A stretch of DNA of 39,083 bases, from positions 1 through 39,083 of the forward strand of contig JAFTMJ010000040.1 in NCBI GenBank assembly GCA_017452475.1, written 5' to 3'. A program made the translations under genes and the position numbers. Below the pieces are notes generated by a model. The model saw only the letters and a program-made list of their open reading frames with translations, was not told where the DNA came from and ran no database searches. Positions 1 to 7,594 of the stretch are shown here, one piece after another. The stretch is from Clostridia bacterium (GTDB taxonomy: Bacteria > Bacillota > Clostridia > Oscillospirales > CAG-272). Every line of letters starts with the position of its first letter. Position 1 is the stretch's first letter.

Positions 1-1
1 G

Positions 2-85
2 GGAATTGGTGATTTTGATGAACACGATACCTATGGAACGGTAGTTTATTCAAGGAGAACGAAGCAGTTTCTTGGAGGAAATTGA
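2..85 (+). CDS. C-terminal tail of an unrecognised protein (partial)
   Basis: The frame starting at base 2 is open from the window edge and stops at TGA 83-85. It encodes 27 residues that begin GIGDFDEH and end RTKQFLGGN. This would be the end of a plus-strand gene lying mostly outside the window. I do not recognise it. The support is only that it reaches the edge and is followed by a possible terminator-like inverted repeat (177-226), so it may be chance. Confidence 0.3.
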   Translation, partial: GIGDFDEHDTYGTVVYSRRTKQFLGGN

Positions 86-128
86 TTTGTAACAAGCGGC
101 ATCATCCAAGGGAGAGTAGTGTGTTATA

Positions 129-226
129 ATAGGGACAACACATTTTCACAAAAATAATATTTTTCGGACAAAAGACTGTTGTCCCTATCTGACTCACCAG
201 TATGGTATGTTCAAATAGGGACAACA
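129..226. repeat. Three copies of a 12-bp motif, two direct and one inverted
   Basis: ATAGGGACAACA occurs at 129-140 and again at 215-226, and its exact reverse complement lies at 177-188. The inverted copy can pair with either direct copy, so two mutually exclusive 12-bp stems are possible. The right-hand stem (177-226) is followed by TTTTATT on the plus strand and could terminate a gene entering from the left. It also lies just downstream of spoIVB on the minus strand. It may be an alternative-hairpin terminator or a remnant of a small mobile repeat. Confidence 0.6.
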
Positions 227-244
227 TTTTATTCAATTTTGTCT

Positions 245-1285
245 TTAAGATGCCTTCGCCATGGGCATTAGCGCCGCACTCAGCATATTTTCAATAAATA
301 TACCGTAGCCACAGGTTGGGTCGTTAATTAGCACATGGGTGACGGCACCTACAAGCTTGCCGTTTTGGATAATGGGTGAGCCCGACATACCCTGAACAAT
401 TCCGCCAGAACGGTTAATTAGCTCCTTATCCGTAATTTTTATCCTAAAGTTTTTGGTGCTTGAGTTACTTTTGTCAATATTGGAAATTTCTATACTGTAT
501 TTTTGTGGCTTGCCCTTGTCAAGAGTGCAAAGAATATATGCATCTCCTTCCGTTATTTCTTCCTTTGTTCCTACTTTTATCGGTTGTCTTTGCGGCTCAA
601 TTGAATTTTGAGCAAGCACTCCGAACACACCGCATTCTGTATTTTTTGAAAGATTACCTATTTTTTTGCTTTCAAACGAGCCCTTTAGCTCTCCTGCATT
701 GCCTACCTGACCTTTTACAACTCCGTTAATGGAAACATCCATAACTATTCCACGGTTTAGCTTTATTATTTTTCCCGTTGTTGAATCGCATATTGCGTGT
801 CCTAAGCCTCCAAACTCACCTGTTTTAGGGTTTATATAGGTTATTGTGCCTATTCCTGAGGTAGAGTCCTTTACCCATATACCCGTTTTATACTTTCCGT
901 CATCCTTTGAATATTTCGGGGTTACATTAAAGGTGAGCTCTTTATCGTTTCTTATAACCGTGAAAACCATTTGGTTTCCGTTGTTTTTATTTACTTCCTT
1001 TAAAAAATCTTCAATTGTGTATATGTCACTGTTATTGATTTTGGTTATTAAATCTCCTTGGCGGATTCCAGCTAAATAAGCGCTTGAGGCATTTTGCCCC
1101 TCTGTACCCGTAAATTTAACTACCGTAAGACCCTGTGATATTATTTTTGCACCGAAGGGCATTCCCCCCGGATATAGCTCTAATTCCTTAAAATTACTGT
1201 TTTCTTGCGCCAAAATTGGCAAGCACATAAAGATGCATAACAGTAAAACGGAAAATACCGACAATAAAAATTTTTTTCTTGTCAT
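245..1285 (-). CDS. spoIVB: SpoIVB signalling serine protease (family S55)
   Basis: SpoIVB is made in the forespore under sigma-G and secreted into the intermembrane space. There it cleaves SpoIVFA and so triggers pro-sigma-K processing. The 346-residue protein has a hydrophobic signal-anchor at about 5-26 and a PDZ domain at about 45-120. The C-terminal peptidase has GLGHA (His163) and GMSGSP (299-304, with the nucleophile serine), followed by the typical GKLVGAVTHV and CGYGIFIENML segments. It is somewhat shorter than the Bacillus protein of about 425 residues. The start is preceded by AAAGGA nine bases upstream. It stands alone on the minus strand and diverges from the MarR gene. I could not identify a convincing sigma-G promoter. 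The identification is secure. Confidence 0.96.
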   Translation of the reverse strand: MTRKKFLLSVFSVLLLCIFMCLPILAQENSNFKELELYPGGMPFGAKIISQGLTVVKFTGTEGQNASSAYLAGIRQGDLITKINNSDIYTIEDFLKEVNKNNGNQMVFTVIRNDKELTFNVTPKYSKDDGKYKTGIWVKDSTSGIGTITYINPKTGEFGGLGHAICDSTTGKIIKLNRGIVMDVSINGVVKGQVGNAGELKGSFESKKIGNLSKNTECGVFGVLAQNSIEPQRQPIKVGTKEEITEGDAYILCTLDKGKPQKYSIEISNIDKSNSSTKNFRIKITDKELINRSGGIVQGMSGSPIIQNGKLVGAVTHVLINDPTCGYGIFIENMLSAALMPMAKAS

Positions 1286-1393
1286 ACCTTTTATCCTTTC
1301 AATTTTGTCACAATTAATTTGTGCAAATTTTATGCGAATATGTCTAACAAAAATTTATGTACAAGAGATAAAATTCCAAAATTTAAAATACTA

Positions 1394-1422
1394 TTGAAAT
1401 TCAAAATTTTATAATGTATAAT
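1394..1422 (+). promoter_or_regulatory. Sigma-A promoter of the MarR-type gene, with palindrome over the -35
   Basis: TTGAAA (1394-1399), a 17-base spacer and TATAAT (1417-1422). The palindrome TTGAA-A-TTCAA (1394-1404) covers the -35 box. It is a natural candidate for an autoregulatory operator of the MarR protein encoded 31 bases downstream; the operator role is inference. Confidence 0.75.
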
Positions 1423-1452
1423 ATGTAAAGAAAATTAAAGTGAGGATATGTG

Positions 1453-1908
1453 ATGTTTGAAGAACTTTTGGAATTTAACGATTCTGCGATACCCACAATT
1501 ACTCTTGTAAATATGCTTGCTAAAATTTTTGAGGAAAGGGTTGCCGCATCTACTACTAATGAGTATTTGAACCAAAAGGCGTCAAGGTTTATTTTATTTA
1601 CTCTTGGAATTAATGACGGTATTTCGCAAAACGATATTGTTCGTGCAACACACTTAAAGGGCTCAACCATCAGCGTTGCTTTGTCAAAGCTTGAAAAGGA
1701 CGGATATGTGAAAAGGGTCAACGACTCATACGACCAAAGACAAATCCGCGTTTATTTAACCGAAAGCGGTGAAAAGCTTAACCGTGAAAGACGTGAGCTT
1801 ATACAAAGCATGCAAGACAAGGCATTTAAGGGGTTAACTGCCAAGGAAGAGAAGAATGCTGCATTTGTTCTTTCTACAATGATTAAAAATTTAACTGAAG
1901 AAAACTAA
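1453..1908 (+). CDS. MarR family transcriptional regulator
   Basis: This 151-residue protein has the MarR layout: an N-terminal dimerisation helix, a winged helix-turn-helix at about 60-110 (SQNDIVRATHLKGSTISVALSKLEKDGYVKR), the wing with a D-RQ-RVYLTESG signature, and a C-terminal dimerisation helix. The DRRQ-type wing (DQRQIRVYLTESGEKL) is diagnostic of the family. A GTG at 1450 is in frame, but ATG 1453 fits the GAGG at 1442-1445 better. MarR proteins usually repress their own promoter and respond to small ligands; the ligand here is unknown. No co-transcribed target follows, because a terminator comes directly after the stop. Family confident, specific role unknown. Confidence 0.9.
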   Translation: MFEELLEFNDSAIPTITLVNMLAKIFEERVAASTTNEYLNQKASRFILFTLGINDGISQNDIVRATHLKGSTISVALSKLEKDGYVKRVNDSYDQRQIRVYLTESGEKLNRERRELIQSMQDKAFKGLTAKEEKNAAFVLSTMIKNLTEEN

Positions 1909-1936
1909 AACGGTGCTGAATTTTCAGCACCGTTTT
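1907..1936. terminator. Bidirectional intrinsic terminator
   Basis: A 14-base arm AAAACGGTGCTGAA (1907-1920) pairs with TTCAGCACCGTTTT (1923-1936). It is A-rich on the left and T-rich on the right, so it can serve both the MarR gene (plus) and the converging small gene at 1941-2225 (minus). Confidence 0.9.
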
Positions 1937-1940
1937 TAAA

Positions 1941-2225
1941 TTATTGATTTTCGGATTTGATTAAATGCTCAAGCCACTCCCTGCCAAGGTCAAGTGCCTC
2001 AAACAGGTCGTTTTTAAATGCCTGCTTACCCTTTACAATTTTGTTTCTGTCACTTGTGTAGCAGATTTGAACCATAATCATATTAGGTTGACCCTGCTCG
2101 CCCTTGCCCAAGATGTTAAGAGTAAGCAAATATTTTTCATCAAGATCGCCGTAGCAAATTGTATCTCCGTCACGCACTAAGGGAAGACCCTTGTAAAGCA
2201 CATATTGGTTTTTCTTTAATTCCAT
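1941..2225 (-). CDS. Small uncharacterised protein, 94 residues
   Basis: I do not recognise this protein. It is 94 residues, soluble by appearance, with no signal peptide or membrane segment. The first two thirds look like short beta strands (QYVLYKGLPLVRDGDTICYGD, KYLLTLNIL, MIMVQICYTS) and the end like an amphipathic helix (FEALDLGREWLEHLI), suggesting a compact beta-rich fold with a C-terminal helix. It has its own strong promoter (2259-2287) and shares a terminator with the converging MarR gene, so it is very likely a real, separately expressed gene. It lies just downstream of the spoIIIA operon on the same strand and could also receive read-through from it. Confidence 0.75.
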   Translation of the reverse strand: MELKKNQYVLYKGLPLVRDGDTICYGDLDEKYLLTLNILGKGEQGQPNMIMVQICYTSDRNKIVKGKQAFKNDLFEALDLGREWLEHLIKSENQ

Positions 2226-2258
2226 AGCATATCCGCCCTTTCAAATTCACTTTTTTAT

Positions 2259-2287
2259 ATGATACAATAAAAAAATTGATTTGTCAA
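2259..2287 (-). promoter_or_regulatory. Sigma-A promoter of the 94-residue gene
   Basis: On the minus strand: TTGACA (complement of 2282-2287), 17 bases, TATCAT (complement of 2259-2264). It lies about 35 bases upstream of the ATG at 2225. Confidence 0.8.
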
Positions 2288-2299
2288 GGTAGATATATA

Positions 2300-2863
2300 T
2301 TAATTCTTTTCTATAATCTTTAAGTCGGTTGGCAAAATTCCTGCTGTTTCGTAAACGATTTCGTTAATCTGTGCAACCTCACTTGCGAGGAGTCCATCGC
2401 TTTCTACAATTACGGTTGCTTTGCCATCGCTAATTACTGCAATGCACTCCTTGAAGCCCTTTGCTTGGATGAGGGTTTCGATGTTTGCTTCGTTTTCAAT
2501 ATCCTTGGCAATTTGTGAAATATCGTTTAATGCGGTTTCAACGGTTTCGGGAAGAGCAGAATCACTTGTGGCAACAGATTTTAAAACCTCAAGCGCCTCA
2601 TCTCTCGCTTGCTTTCTTGATAAAATGGTTTGTGCAAAATAGTTTGAAGTATTTGGGTCGTTATTTAATGTGTTTTCAAGGTCTGTGTTCCCCAAATCAA
2701 TGTCTACATCGGCAATATCGCCCTCATCTGCTTGATTGTACAGTATGTAATTAACGCAGATAGCTGTGCCGATAAGAAGCACGGCGCAAATAACGATTAG
2801 GTTGCGTGTGCCAATCTTTTTAAAGAATTTCTTCAGCTTGTTTTCTTTTTTCTCTGTACTCAT
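2300..2863 (-). CDS. spoIIIAH: SpoIIIAH, mother-cell half of the SpoIIQ-SpoIIIAH channel
   Basis: SpoIIIAH sits in the mother-cell-derived outer forespore membrane and binds forespore SpoIIQ across the intermembrane space, forming a ring related to the YscJ/FliF family. The 187-residue protein has a basic cytoplasmic N terminus, one membrane segment at about 22-42 (NLIVICAVLLIGTAICVNYI), an acidic linker, and a C-terminal domain from about 75. That domain carries the family's FAQTILSRKQARDEALEVL helix and the GF-ECIAVISDGKATVIVESDGL strands. It is the last gene of the spoIIIA operon, 62 bases after spoIIIAG. Length and order match the family. Confidence 0.96.
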   Translation of the reverse strand: MSTEKKENKLKKFFKKIGTRNLIVICAVLLIGTAICVNYILYNQADEGDIADVDIDLGNTDLENTLNNDPNTSNYFAQTILSRKQARDEALEVLKSVATSDSALPETVETALNDISQIAKDIENEANIETLIQAKGFKECIAVISDGKATVIVESDGLLASEVAQINEIVYETAGILPTDLKIIEKN

Positions 2864-2925
2864 AGTCTTTCTCCTATAAAAATTATTTACACTTAATATT
2901 TATTAAATTTTGTTGCCAAATATGA

Positions 2926-3372
2926 CTATTTTATGCCTACTATTTCAATTCTGTTAGCGGATATGCCAAGATAAGCGGATATTAGCTTTGTAATTTTCAT
3001 TTTTACTTGGTCGCTTTCGCCGTTGGTGCAGGAAATTGCAATACCGCGTATGGTTGGGTATATTTCAGTTATGTATACCGGGCTTTCGCTACCGTCAGTA
3101 TTGATAGTTAAAAAGTCATATGTTGATTGATTTTGCGCATAGACCTTTTCATTTGAGGAGTCTAAGGTTATTATTACGTTTGCTTTGTTTATACCGTCTA
3201 CAGTCAGCAGAAATGCTTCTATTTTGTTTTCGAGCTCCTTGGTGTAGCTGCTTACATCTAATTTTTCCTCGTTATTGTCGCCTTCAAGGTTTATACTCCC
3301 TAAAAAAATCAAGACAACACCGACAATTGCGACTAAAGAAATATAAATAATTCTTTTCTTGCTTTTAATCAT
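2926..3372 (-). CDS. spoIIIAG: SpoIIIAG, channel ring protein (short form)
   Basis: SpoIIIAG forms a large ring in the mother cell-forespore channel. The protein has one membrane segment at about 8-27 and a ring-building domain whose two halves are visible: the helix-strand YTKELENKIEAFLLTV and NVIITLD before residue 75, and PTIRGIAISC followed by two helices after about 105. At 148 residues it is much shorter than the Bacillus subtilis protein (about 229). The stretch between the two halves, which in Bacillus is an insertion forming a beta-triangle, is only about 30 residues here. AAGGAGG lies just upstream of the ATG. It is the seventh gene of the operon, nine bases after spoIIIAF. Confidence 0.94.
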   Translation of the reverse strand: MIKSKKRIIYISLVAIVGVVLIFLGSINLEGDNNEEKLDVSSYTKELENKIEAFLLTVDGINKANVIITLDSSNEKVYAQNQSTYDFLTINTDGSESPVYITEIYPTIRGIAISCTNGESDQVKMKITKLISAYLGISANRIEIVGIK

Positions 3373-3381
3373 TTCTCCTCC

Positions 3382-3864
3382 TTATATTTTGTTTATTACA
3401 ACCTTGCAACCGACTAATCCGCTTACATAGCTTTTAATTTTGTCACTGTCGTTCCAGGTGGCGTTGTTTTTTAGAGTTATTGTAATGCTTTCTATAATCA
3501 CTGACTCTATTGATTCATCGTTAATTTGGGCGCTGATTTCAACATCTGAGGCTTTTATATTAAATTCTTTGGTGACCGCCTCCTTTATACCGTTGCAAAT
3601 ATTTTCAGTGCTTGTTGCGATAATTAGTTTATTTGCTTCAGTTGCCTCGGTTTCTGTTAATGATAAAAATTTTTCAAAGCCGTTTTGCAATTTGTCCGTT
3701 TGCTTTACTATGTTCACAATTGGGGCAATTAAAACTATTGTTGATATAATACCTATTACTAAGTTTAGGTGTTTTTTTACTCCGTTTTCCTTGCTCGAAG
3801 CAAGAGAAGTGACAATACCGCCGATTAAGGAGGTTATGATTATTGTTAAAACATATAAATTCAT
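3382..3864 (-). CDS. spoIIIAF: SpoIIIAF, forespore channel component
   Basis: A 160-residue protein with two N-terminal membrane segments (about 2-20 and 33-52) and a C-terminal soluble domain. That domain has the ring-building-like strand/helix pattern seen in SpoIIIAF (KASDVEISAQINDESIESVIIESITITLK), facing the intermembrane space. The start overlaps the end of spoIIIAE by four bases, which indicates translational coupling. Order, length and topology support the assignment. Confidence 0.93.
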   Translation of the reverse strand: MNLYVLTIIITSLIGGIVTSLASSKENGVKKHLNLVIGIISTIVLIAPIVNIVKQTDKLQNGFEKFLSLTETEATEANKLIIATSTENICNGIKEAVTKEFNIKASDVEISAQINDESIESVIIESITITLKNNATWNDSDKIKSYVSGLVGCKVVINKI

Positions 3865-5003
3865 ATTTGCAAGCTAACCCCCGATTTTATAAATACGGTC
3901 AAAGCAAATATGAATAATACGGAGGTGCAGCATACCATAGTAAGCATAAAGCCGCAAATTGTGTCAGCCTCCTCTAAAATTGCGCCTTCGCCCCCACCGT
4001 TCATAGCTTTAGAAATAGTTGTTAGAATACTAAAGGAAAGCTTATGTAAAAACAAATTTATGATAATCGGAAGCATAATTAGTGCTATTGCAATGATGGC
4101 AATTGTGCCATAGGTGCTTTTAACCAATGAAAGGCTTGAGGATACGGTTCTTAAAGCGTCATTAACGGAGGAGCCTACTAAGGGTACAAAGCTGCCGATG
4201 GCAAACCGCGCGGTTTTTAATGAAAGGGTGTCAACTCCTTGTGAAAGCGTGCTTTTATATGATAGAACGAACATAAGAATTGACATTGTAAAAACCGTTA
4301 CCGATGTGAAGGTTGATTTTATTATTTTTGTAACTCCGCTAAAGTCACAGCTGTTTGATAAGGCTTTTACGCATCCAAATGCTAAGCAAATTTTGGTTAT
4401 TGGCAATAAATAGGTTACTATAAAGCCTTCAACAATATTAATAATGAGCAGTATAGAGCCATTTGAGACAACGGCGCTTGAAGCACTGCCACTAATCGTA
4501 AGAAGCCCTATCATTATTGGCAAAAATGCTCTCATAGTATTACATAATACAGAAATAAATTCGCAAGCATTGTTAACGAGTATGTTGCATATGCCAAATA
4601 CGGTTATTGAAACGCATAATGTGGAGCAGATGGAGAATGTGCTTGAAAGGTTGGATTTGAAAAAAGAAGTGCTTACCGTGTTAAACAGACCAATTATTAC
4701 TAAAAGCGCAAGTATTGAAGCAAAGCTTTTTAAAACACTATTGATTCCTGCGGTTAAATAAGAAAACAAAATAGAAAAGATTTCTTTTTCACCAAATGTA
4801 CCGTTGATAAGGGCAGAGTAGTCACCGTTTAGCGCTTCGTTTGGCAGTTGTTCTTTGACATTATTAGGAAGCGAATTAGAAAAGTTTTGTATTTCATTGT
4901 TTAAGGAGTCGGTAATAGTTTCCTGCGTAGCATTTGCGAAGGTAACTTGTGAAAAAAGGGTTAAAATTAAAAGAAAGAATAGTATAAATAGTGTTTTTTT
5001 CAT
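3861..5003 (-). CDS. spoIIIAE: SpoIIIAE, polytopic channel protein
   Basis: This is the largest membrane protein of the spoIIIA operon. Its 380 residues include a cleavable-type signal peptide (about 1-24, ending FANA) and then about seven to eight membrane segments from residue 75 to the C terminus. It is thought to be part of the pore in the outer forespore membrane. Recognisable family segments include PIMIGLLTISGSASSA, LSLKTARFAIGSFVPLVGSSVNDALRT and the conserved polar-hydrophobic C terminus. It overlaps spoIIIAD and spoIIIAF by four bases each. Confidence 0.96.
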   Translation of the reverse strand: MKKTLFILFFLLILTLFSQVTFANATQETITDSLNNEIQNFSNSLPNNVKEQLPNEALNGDYSALINGTFGEKEIFSILFSYLTAGINSVLKSFASILALLVIIGLFNTVSTSFFKSNLSSTFSICSTLCVSITVFGICNILVNNACEFISVLCNTMRAFLPIMIGLLTISGSASSAVVSNGSILLIINIVEGFIVTYLLPITKICLAFGCVKALSNSCDFSGVTKIIKSTFTSVTVFTMSILMFVLSYKSTLSQGVDTLSLKTARFAIGSFVPLVGSSVNDALRTVSSSLSLVKSTYGTIAIIAIALIMLPIIINLFLHKLSFSILTTISKAMNGGGEGAILEEADTICGFMLTMVCCTSVLFIFALTVFIKSGVSLQI

Positions 5004-5386
5004 TTTAGTAGACTTTTACTCAATTCCAAAAGATTTTTAATAAGCGGCAAGGAAATTACAAGAATTTCCGCTTTGCCAAGAAAGCAAATTCGTTCCGCTA
5101 AGGCACTTTCGTGAGCATCGTTGCATATGTCGGCTGTAATTTGTACGGCAAAACCTATTCCTAATGCTTTAAACAGTATTGGCATATATTGATTTATTAC
5201 TGTGTCCTTTGATATTTCAGCTATATATGACATAACAGGGGTGATAATTCCAAGTGAAAAGCCAAAAACTATAATTGTTATAAGCAGCCTTATCAAAAGA
5301 GAAAACTCACTTTTTAAATTTTTAAATACAACGATTACAATTAGCGCACATATAATAATTCCACAGGCTTTTATCTGTTCCATCAA
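5000..5386 (-). CDS. spoIIIAD: SpoIIIAD, small channel membrane protein
   Basis: A 128-residue protein with membrane segments at about 7-23, 29-52 and a third near 70-85. The C-terminal SALAERICFLGKAEILVISLPLIKNLLEL is typical of SpoIIIAD, a relative of SpoIIIAC. It overlaps spoIIIAC (four bases) and spoIIIAE (four bases). The position between AC and AE and the C-terminal signature make the call firm. Confidence 0.94.
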   Translation of the reverse strand: MMEQIKACGIIICALIVIVVFKNLKSEFSLLIRLLITIIVFGFSLGIITPVMSYIAEISKDTVINQYMPILFKALGIGFAVQITADICNDAHESALAERICFLGKAEILVISLPLIKNLLELSKSLLK

Positions 5387-5577
5387 AACCCAAACACCCG
5401 ACTCAACAAGGAAAAAAGCTTATCAAGCTCGGTAATGATTAAAACCATAACAATTATTATGCCTGCAATTGAAAGAAGGGTTGCCTGCTCATCACGACCG
5501 TTTTTTGACAACACCTGACAGGCAATAGAGATAAGCAGACCGACACCCGTAATTTTTAAAAGCAATGAAATATCCAT
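5383..5577 (-). CDS. spoIIIAC: SpoIIIAC, small channel membrane protein
   Basis: A 64-residue protein with two membrane helices and the typical N terminus (MDISLLLKITGVGLLISIACQVLSK) followed by GRDEQATLLSIAGIIIV. The length equals the family norm (about 65). It shares its hydrophobic core with the longer SpoIIIAD. It starts ten bases after spoIIIAB and its stop overlaps the spoIIIAD start. Confidence 0.95.
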   Translation of the reverse strand: MDISLLLKITGVGLLISIACQVLSKNGRDEQATLLSIAGIIIVMVLIITELDKLFSLLSRVFGF

Positions 5578-5587
5578 TTATAGCTCC

Positions 5588-6028
5588 TTATATTAGCAGA
5601 ATTACAATACAACATCCGACAAAAAGTGAAATTGCTTTAAAAACCTTGGATTTTTGCTTTATGCTGCCTTCACATATCTTTAATTCGTTTTCAAAGACGG
5701 ATATGGTATATTCTAACCTTGCTATTTGTTCTTTCTTGTAGCTTTTGCCTAACATATTTAGGCAATTGTCTAACTCTTCGCTTAGCTTGCCGCTGATTTC
5801 TGTAATTTTTTCTTTGTTTATCACTCGTTTTACCAGATATGGGTATTGCTTGAATGTGTTTAATGAATCATTTATGGGTAGGGACAGATACTCAATGCTG
5901 CTTTTGATGTGCAATAAAAGAGAAATTATACCACCAATGGTTTTCACCTTTTCCTTTTGTCTCGCTTCGTAAAAGTACGATGCCATAATTGAAGAAAGAA
6001 TTATTAGTAAGCTGCCTACAACCTTCAT
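5588..6028 (-). CDS. spoIIIAB: SpoIIIAB, GspF-like membrane protein
   Basis: A 146-residue protein with an N-terminal membrane segment (about 2-18), a long helical cytoplasmic region, and a C-terminal membrane segment (about 128-146, ending LFVGCCIVILLI). This is the topology of SpoIIIAB, which resembles one repeat of the type II secretion protein GspF and is thought to dock the ATPase SpoIIIAA. The start overlaps the spoIIIAA stop by four bases. Confidence 0.94.
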   Translation of the reverse strand: MKVVGSLLIILSSIMASYFYEARQKEKVKTIGGIISLLLHIKSSIEYLSLPINDSLNTFKQYPYLVKRVINKEKITEISGKLSEELDNCLNMLGKSYKKEQIARLEYTISVFENELKICEGSIKQKSKVFKAISLFVGCCIVILLI

Positions 6029-6927
6029 ATCAATTTATCCAAGCTATATTCGAATTTATTTTTATTGTTTCTTTTTATGCCGATTGCAAATTCAAAGATG
6101 AAATCATTGAAAAACGTTTGCGCAATTTCCTTGCGCTTAAGCTCCTCTATGCTTCTTGCGTGGGTGGTTGCAACAAATGTTACCCCTGAGGAAACGGCTC
6201 TTTTTATAGAGAGCGCTTCTTCTACAGAGGTGATTTCATCACAGATTATTATGTGCGGTGCCATATTTTTGGTGGCAAGCTCAATCCCTATACCTTTAGG
6301 GTAAGATAAGTATGCATTAACGGCTAATCCTTCTTCTAAAAAGGGGATTATTTCTTCTTTGGTATCAATAACGGCAACTCTCAAGGCTTTTTCTTTTGAT
6401 AAACGGTATACCAAATCCCGTAAAATTGTTGTTTTTCCAACCCCGGGTGAAGAATATAACAGAAACGATGATGTGAAGTTGTTTTCCTTTAGAAAATTAT
6501 ATACATATTCACCTGCAAATTTAATTCTTTGAGGTATGCGGATAACTATTGAAGATATTTCATAAACACCTGATATCTCCCACGCGCTCCGCACAGCACG
6601 ACCGCATATCCCTGCACGGATACCCTTCCCAACTCTTATGTAGCCGTCCTTTATTGTATCAATATGGGAATATACTGATCCATCACATAACGAAAGGAAA
6701 ATATTATCGATTTCATTCTTGCTTATATGGATTTTGGTGTTTATTGTTTTTTCGTTTATTAACAGGATTACATTGGAAAACAAATGAATTCTTATTTCGT
6801 TTACAGTATAAAGCTGATGCGTATTTAAAAAGTCCGTAATTCTTTCCTTAAGGTTTTTGGGAAGCTTGTCTAATACAAAGAGAAGGGATTTGTCAAATGT
6901 TTTATTTACGCAAAGATTTAACAGCAT
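6025..6927 (-). CDS. spoIIIAA: SpoIIIAA, secretion-type ATPase
   Basis: This is the ATPase of the feeding channel, related to type II/IV secretion ATPases and acting in the mother-cell cytoplasm. It has Walker A SSPGVGKTT at about 160-166 and Walker B HIIICDEI at about 230. The segments RVGKGIRAGICGRAV and FVATTHARSIEEL are characteristic of the family. A longer frame opens at 6951, but AAGGAG eight bases before ATG 6927 fixes the start there, giving 300 residues. It is the first gene of the operon. A perfect hairpin (6977-7007) separates it from the DUF4830 gene upstream on the same strand, so it should have its own promoter. I could not assign a convincing sigma-E promoter in the 49 bases between. 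Confidence 0.96.
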   Translation of the reverse strand: MLLNLCVNKTFDKSLLFVLDKLPKNLKERITDFLNTHQLYTVNEIRIHLFSNVILLINEKTINTKIHISKNEIDNIFLSLCDGSVYSHIDTIKDGYIRVGKGIRAGICGRAVRSAWEISGVYEISSIVIRIPQRIKFAGEYVYNFLKENNFTSSFLLYSSPGVGKTTILRDLVYRLSKEKALRVAVIDTKEEIIPFLEEGLAVNAYLSYPKGIGIELATKNMAPHIIICDEITSVEEALSIKRAVSSGVTFVATTHARSIEELKRKEIAQTFFNDFIFEFAIGIKRNNKNKFEYSLDKLI

Positions 6928-6976
6928 TTTTATTACTCCTTTTGTACACATATATTCTAAAAAATTAGTAAAAAGA

Positions 6977-7007
6977 ACAAAAAAGCAAGATTGACTTGCT
7001 TTTTTGT
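6977..7007. terminator. Intrinsic terminator between the DUF4830 gene and spoIIIAA
   Basis: A perfect 13-bp stem ACAAAAAAGCAAG / CTTGCTTTTTTGT (6977-6989 and 6995-7007) with a five-base loop. The A and T runs are part of the stem, so it could work on both strands. It insulates spoIIIA from the gene before it. Confidence 0.85.
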
Positions 7008-7027
7008 AAAATTATGGTAGAATATAA

Positions 7028-7522
7028 TTAAGTATGATTTGGCATTTGCAAAGTGTGGATAAAGCCCTTTGCATCAGCTGTACAAATGTCCCCACCGATA
7101 ACTCTGCCGCGGTATGTAATTACATTTGCATAAACGGTACCCTCATAGCTTGGGTAGTTTGTTACCTTGAATGTGTACCTTTGGGCTGTTTTCTTTGCGT
7201 ACTTTGATAAATCCAAGCCTTGCTGCTTTTGTATTTCGTTATATGATGTTATTACCTTGTCAAATTCTGCAGGGATTGTAATTTCGCACTCCTCGAGGGG
7301 TGTATCTATAACTTCCCAGCCGTATTGCGATAAGAATTTTACTGCATCCTGTGAGCTTTTGACATCATCAAATGAAATATTTTCGTTCATCTCGGCTATT
7401 TCCTTTGTTGTTGGCACTGAGTAGCTTGGAATTAATAAAACTATGGCAACGAGGGTAACTAAGGCAACGCCAATTACACCGAAAAACTTTATGGTGGAGG
7501 CTTTTAAGGAACAAACAAACAT
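7028..7522 (-). CDS. DUF4830-type membrane-anchored protein
   Basis: A 164-residue protein with a short cytoplasmic N terminus, one membrane segment at about 12-32 (FFGVIGVALVTLVAIVLLI) and an extracytoplasmic domain. The domain contains SSQDAVKFLSQYGWEVIDTP and ITIPAEFDKVITSYNEIQKQQGLDLSKYAKK, then strands ending in ITYRGRVIGGDICTAD and GFIHTL. This pattern matches the DUF4830 family of Clostridia as I remember it; function unknown. AAGGAG sits seven bases before the ATG. It is divergent from the OmpR-like gene at 7595, with 72 bases shared, and lies directly before spoIIIA, though a terminator separates them. Confidence 0.8.
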   Translation of the reverse strand: MFVCSLKASTIKFFGVIGVALVTLVAIVLLIPSYSVPTTKEIAEMNENISFDDVKSSQDAVKFLSQYGWEVIDTPLEECEITIPAEFDKVITSYNEIQKQQGLDLSKYAKKTAQRYTFKVTNYPSYEGTVYANVITYRGRVIGGDICTADAKGFIHTLQMPNHT

Positions 7523-7594
7523 TGAAATTCTCCTTACATATGGTCTTAGTACATACTATTTAGTAAATCGAAAAAATATTACAGGAAAATAAGA
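7523..7594. promoter_or_regulatory. Divergent intergenic region with TTAGTA direct repeats
   Basis: The 72 bases separate the DUF4830 gene (minus) from the OmpR-like gene (plus). TTAGTA occurs at 7546-7551 and 7560-7565, 14 bases apart, with the inverted core TACTA between them. OmpR-type winged helices usually bind direct repeats, so this is a candidate operator. No clean sigma-A promoter is visible on either strand. Confidence 0.4.

Noticed and set aside
129..226. CRISPR-like repeat array
   Set aside because: There are only three 12-base copies, one inverted, with unequal spacing and no cas genes.
1286..1393. Sigma-G promoter for spoIVB
   Set aside because: CATA-type elements occur, but none pairs with a proper -35 at 17-18 bases.
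4114..4761. Plus-strand open frames inside spoIIIAE
   Set aside because: They are antisense to a secure gene of a conserved operon and have no ribosome binding sites.
6928..6976. Sigma-E promoter for spoIIIA
   Set aside because: The operon is known to be sigma-E dependent elsewhere, but no -35/-10 pair in these 49 bases fits well enough to report.
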